64,000 nt of DNA from Fimbriimonadales bacterium (GTDB lineage Bacteria; Armatimonadota; Fimbriimonadia; Fimbriimonadales; GBS-DC), in assembly GCA_026003075.1 (NCBI GenBank), contig BPGO01000001.1:248001-312000 (forward strand), read 5' to 3'. The notes below the pieces were generated by a model, which was given only the letters and a program-made list of their open reading frames with translations, was not told the origin of the DNA and ran no database searches. Both the position numbers and the translations under genes were made by a program. The number at the start of each line of letters is the position of its first letter. Position 1 is the stretch's first letter. Shown here in pieces: positions 60,723-64,000 of the stretch.

Positions 60723-61649
60723 GTGGCGATGGGGTTGCAGCGGTACGAGTTCAACCAAATCCGCATGGGCGTCGATACACCCATTGTGGTCTACGCCGCG
60801 CGTGAGGAACAGGCGGTGCGTGCGTGCCGCGCCGCCTACTCACGCATCACCGCGCTGGAAGAGCGCATGAGCGATTATCGCGCTGATAGCGAACTGAACC
60901 TACTGTGCCAGCGTGCCGTGGGGCGATGGGTAAAGGTCAGCCCTGAGCTGTTTTATGTGCTTTGGCGAGCGCAAAAGCTGGCGCAGCAAACGGATGGCGC
61001 GTTCGATGTGACGGTCGGTCCGCTGGTACGACTTTGGCGAGAAGCGCGACGCACGGGGAAACTGCCCGACACCGCGATTCTAAGCGATGCCAAAGCGCGC
61101 TCAGGCTATCGGCTGATGGAACTCAGCCTACGGCGACGCGCGGTGCGCCTAAAAACCGAGCGGATGCAACTCGACTTAGGCGGTATCGCGAAGGGCTATG
61201 CCTGCGACTGTGCGCTGCGCGAACTGCGGAAGCACGGGCTACCCCGCGCCCTGATCCAGATGGGTGGAGAGATCGTCGCAGGCGACGCGCCCCCGAACGC
61301 GCCCGGATGGAAGATCGATTTGCCCGATTCGCCTCATGGGCTGTTTCTCAAAAACGGCGCCGTCTCCACTTCGGGGAGCACGGAGCAATATGTGGAAATC
61401 GACGGTGTGCGCTATGCGCATATCATCGACCCGCGCACGGGGCTGGGGCTAACGCAACTGATTTTAGCGCGTGTGCGTGCGCGTGATGGGATTACTGCCG
61501 ACAGCCTCGCGACCACCGCTGCCGTATTGGGCGACCCTGACGCCAAACGGCTGGAGCGACTTTACAAAGGAGTACAGGTAACGGTGTCGCAGGTTTGCTT
61601 CAATCACTCGGGCCAGCCGTTGAACGGCTCCCACGGACGGCTCACATAG
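60723..61649 (+). CDS. apbE: FAD:protein FMN transferase
   Basis: A 308-residue ApbE enzyme that attaches FMN to a Thr of flavoproteins such as NqrB/RnfG-type subunits. Motifs are EERMSDYRADSELNLL, AFDVTVGPLVRLW, LDLGGIAKGYACDCAL, LIQMGGEIVA and HIIDPRTGLGL; the metal-binding Asp/Thr late in the chain (RDGITADSLATTAAVLG) is present. No lipobox or signal peptide is visible, so it may act in the cytoplasm. Start is GTG at 60723 or ATG at 60729, after a TATCCT box at 60713-60718. Its 3' end overlaps the convergent oxidase gene by 46 bp. Confidence 0.9.
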   Translation: MAMGLQRYEFNQIRMGVDTPIVVYAAREEQAVRACRAAYSRITALEERMSDYRADSELNLLCQRAVGRWVKVSPELFYVLWRAQKLAQQTDGAFDVTVGPLVRLWREARRTGKLPDTAILSDAKARSGYRLMELSLRRRAVRLKTERMQLDLGGIAKGYACDCALRELRKHGLPRALIQMGGEIVAGDAPPNAPGWKIDLPDSPHGLFLKNGAVSTSGSTEQYVEIDGVRYAHIIDPRTGLGLTQLILARVRARDGITADSLATTAAVLGDPDAKRLERLYKGVQVTVSQVCFNHSGQPLNGSHGRLT

Positions 61650-61927
61650 TCAGCAAACGCAAACGCGAGCATAATCAGCAGCCAGAAGAACCCCGCGCCC
61701 GCAAAGAGCCACGCCAACTTGCCGCTATAGCGCACATGCATAAAGTTCATAATCACGATTGTCGCCTTCCACACGGCAATCGTGAGCGCAATCACGACGC
61801 CCAGCCAGTTCGGCACATTCGGAATGTATCCCGCGACGACCGTCGCCACCAAAAGCGCCATCAACCACCACAGCGTGCGCGTATACAGCGACACGGGATG
61901 CACATGCGATTCGCCATGACCTGCCAT
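61604..61927 (-). CDS. Cytochrome c oxidase subunit IV-like protein
   Basis: A 107-residue small subunit with three helices (~18-36, 42-60, 75-95) in the style of CyoD/CtaF: LWWLMALLVATVVAGYIP, then ALTIAVWKATIVIMNFMHVRYSGKLAWLFA. The WKA-x4-FMH segment is typical. His-rich start (HGESHVHPV). The start at 61927 follows GGGAGGTAAACGAA; the gap from subunit III is 5 bp. Confidence 0.85.
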   Translation of the reverse strand: MAGHGESHVHPVSLYTRTLWWLMALLVATVVAGYIPNVPNWLGVVIALTIAVWKATIVIMNFMHVRYSGKLAWLFAGAGFFWLLIMLAFAFADYVSRPWEPFNGWPE

Positions 61928-61932
61928 TTCGT

Positions 61933-62760
61933 TTACCTCCCGATGAGATACAGCAGTGGGAATAGGAAAATCCACACGATGTCCACCAAGTGCCAGTAGA
62001 GTCCGGTCATTTCTACGGGCATGAAGTCGGCGACGGGTTTATTTTTCGCGTGGTCAATGAGCGCGCGCCCGATGAGTATGCCGATGATGATCATCCCAAT
62101 GAGCACATGGAGACCGTGCAAGCCCGTCATCACAAAGTAGAAGCCGAAAAACAGCCGTGTGCGCTGTTCGAACTCTTGGGGCGTGACTCTCTTGAAGGCG
62201 GTGAACTGACCGTCGCGCGTCTTGCCTAACTCATAAAACTTTTGTCCATTCTCCTCCACTTCGCGCAGCTCGCCCATTTTTTGGGCGTGCTCCACGACGG
62301 CGTGCGCGCTGTAGTCCCCGCCGGGGAAGAGGTGATGCTCGAACTTCGCGCTGTACTCGAAATACTTATTTACCATAAAGACGCCTGCGAACAGGAAGGT
62401 GAGGAACAGATAGAACGCCTGTTTCTTATGACGATTTTGCATCGCGGCGCGGACGGCGCGTGCCATCGTGTAGCTACTAAACAGCAGTACGAAGGTGTTG
62501 AGCGTTCCTATCGGTACGCTGAGTTCATGATGGGCGAGGGTAAACTCCAGCACATATTTGAATCGGTAGATGGCATAGGCGGTGAAGATGGCGCCGAAAA
62601 AGAGCACCTCTTGCACGATGAACGCCCACATCCCTATCAAATAGGAAGTGTTTTGCTGTTCGAGCGTTTCGAATTGCTCGCCTAAAATACCATCGCTGTG
62701 ATGGTGTCCGTCAGCCGTATGTTCCAGCGTCGCCGTTTTCTGCAGTTCCTGTACGCTCAC
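61933..62760 (-). CDS. ctaE: Haem-copper oxidase subunit III
   Basis: A 275-residue subunit III. Helices carry GMWAFIVQEVLFFGAIFTAYAIYRF, LNTFVLLFSSYTMARAVRA and FYLFLTFLFAGVFMVNKYFEYSAKFEH, then the late VMTGLHGLHVLIGMI and GLYWHLVDIVWIFLFPLLYLIG. An insert (~145-195, HAQKMGELREVEENGQKFYELGK) enlarges one loop. It supports subunit I and proton uptake. GGAGGCTAACTG precedes the start. It lies 109 bp downstream of the subunit I gene. Confidence 0.93.
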   Translation of the reverse strand: MSVQELQKTATLEHTADGHHHSDGILGEQFETLEQQNTSYLIGMWAFIVQEVLFFGAIFTAYAIYRFKYVLEFTLAHHELSVPIGTLNTFVLLFSSYTMARAVRAAMQNRHKKQAFYLFLTFLFAGVFMVNKYFEYSAKFEHHLFPGGDYSAHAVVEHAQKMGELREVEENGQKFYELGKTRDGQFTAFKRVTPQEFEQRTRLFFGFYFVMTGLHGLHVLIGMIIIGILIGRALIDHAKNKPVADFMPVEMTGLYWHLVDIVWIFLFPLLYLIGR

Positions 62761-62830
62761 AGTCAGTTAGCCTCCTCCGCCTTTAGAAAGTGTACCACAC
62801 TCGGTTGCTGCTTGGCTATGCTCCATGGGG

Positions 62831-62856
62831 TGGCTTGGACAGAATTGTCCAAGCCA
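62831..62856. terminator. Hairpin between oxidase subunits I and III
   Basis: TGGCTTGGACA (62831-62841), loop GAAT, TGTCCAAGCCA (62846-62856): perfect 11-bp stem without a T-tract. It can set mRNA stability or partial termination between the two genes. Confidence 0.5.
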
Positions 62857-62869
62857 CAAAAGCCCCAAT

Positions 62870-64000
<1,131 letters not shown>

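Overview
This 64 kb window is a moderately GC-rich bacterial chromosome segment. It is mostly housekeeping genes with a few accessory insertions. Several features point to the phylum Armatimonadota, probably a thermophilic or thermotolerant aerobe: a DUF1559-type prepilin with a [21 protein letters not shown]-like N-terminal region, two PEP-CTERM proteins, an A2-type haem-copper oxidase, a YyaL-type thioredoxin-domain protein and a tricorn-like protease. This is an inference from protein style; no 16S rRNA gene is present.

Layout. 1-3.7 kb: end of an ABC permease, an MFS carrier, a PhyH-type dioxygenase, an HNH endonuclease and a small membrane protein. 3.7-6.7 kb: class I ribonucleotide reductase (nrdB-nrdA), with a REP-like inverted repeat between the genes. 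6.7-10.8 kb: an orphan CARF-RelE effector of the Cami1 type, divergent from a Fur/PerR regulator that is translationally coupled to a P1B-4 metal-efflux ATPase. 10.7-17.1 kb: pheA, a degenerate receiver-like protein, a type II restriction-modification pair and polA. The R-M pair is bracketed by a perfect 85-bp duplication of the 3' end of polA. 17.1-19.5 kb: a RAYT transposase remnant, then secE-nusG-rplK-rplA.

19.5-33.4 kb: M24 peptidase and DUF1080 protein, infB, an N-terminally truncated tricorn protease, tRNA-Gln(UUG), a TlpA-like thioredoxin with pyrF, then a long minus-strand run (tpiA, acyl-CoA synthetase, nth, FGGY kinase, recN). 33.4-41.4 kb: membrane proteins, ROK kinase, YyaL fused to a DsbD-like domain, and an iron-type alcohol dehydrogenase. 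41.4-46.3 kb: an ECF sigma factor, the primary sigma factor behind a multi-promoter leader, then rex-nadB-glnB-like. 46.5-54.9 kb: an HhH-GPD-like protein, DUF1854, an AEC carrier, a GH99-like protein, a PEP-CTERM protein, a cyclase, rluD and an ERF/Rad52-like protein. 54.9-64 kb: a second PEP-CTERM protein, the prepilin, RNase J, a calcineurin phosphatase, ApbE, and cytochrome oxidase genes running off the right edge.

Two themes recur. First, many genes have a GGTA(T/C)(A/C)(A/C)T -10-like box ending only 6-9 nt before the start codon, which implies leaderless mRNAs (MFS, polA, tricorn, nth, recN, ROK, GH99-like, cyclase, calcineurin). Second, small palindromes and a RAYT remnant suggest a decaying REP-type repeat population. 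The accessory features most worth following are the orphan CARF-RelE protein and the R-M pair inserted with a long target duplication. No CRISPR array, cas operon, rRNA gene or intact transposase was seen.
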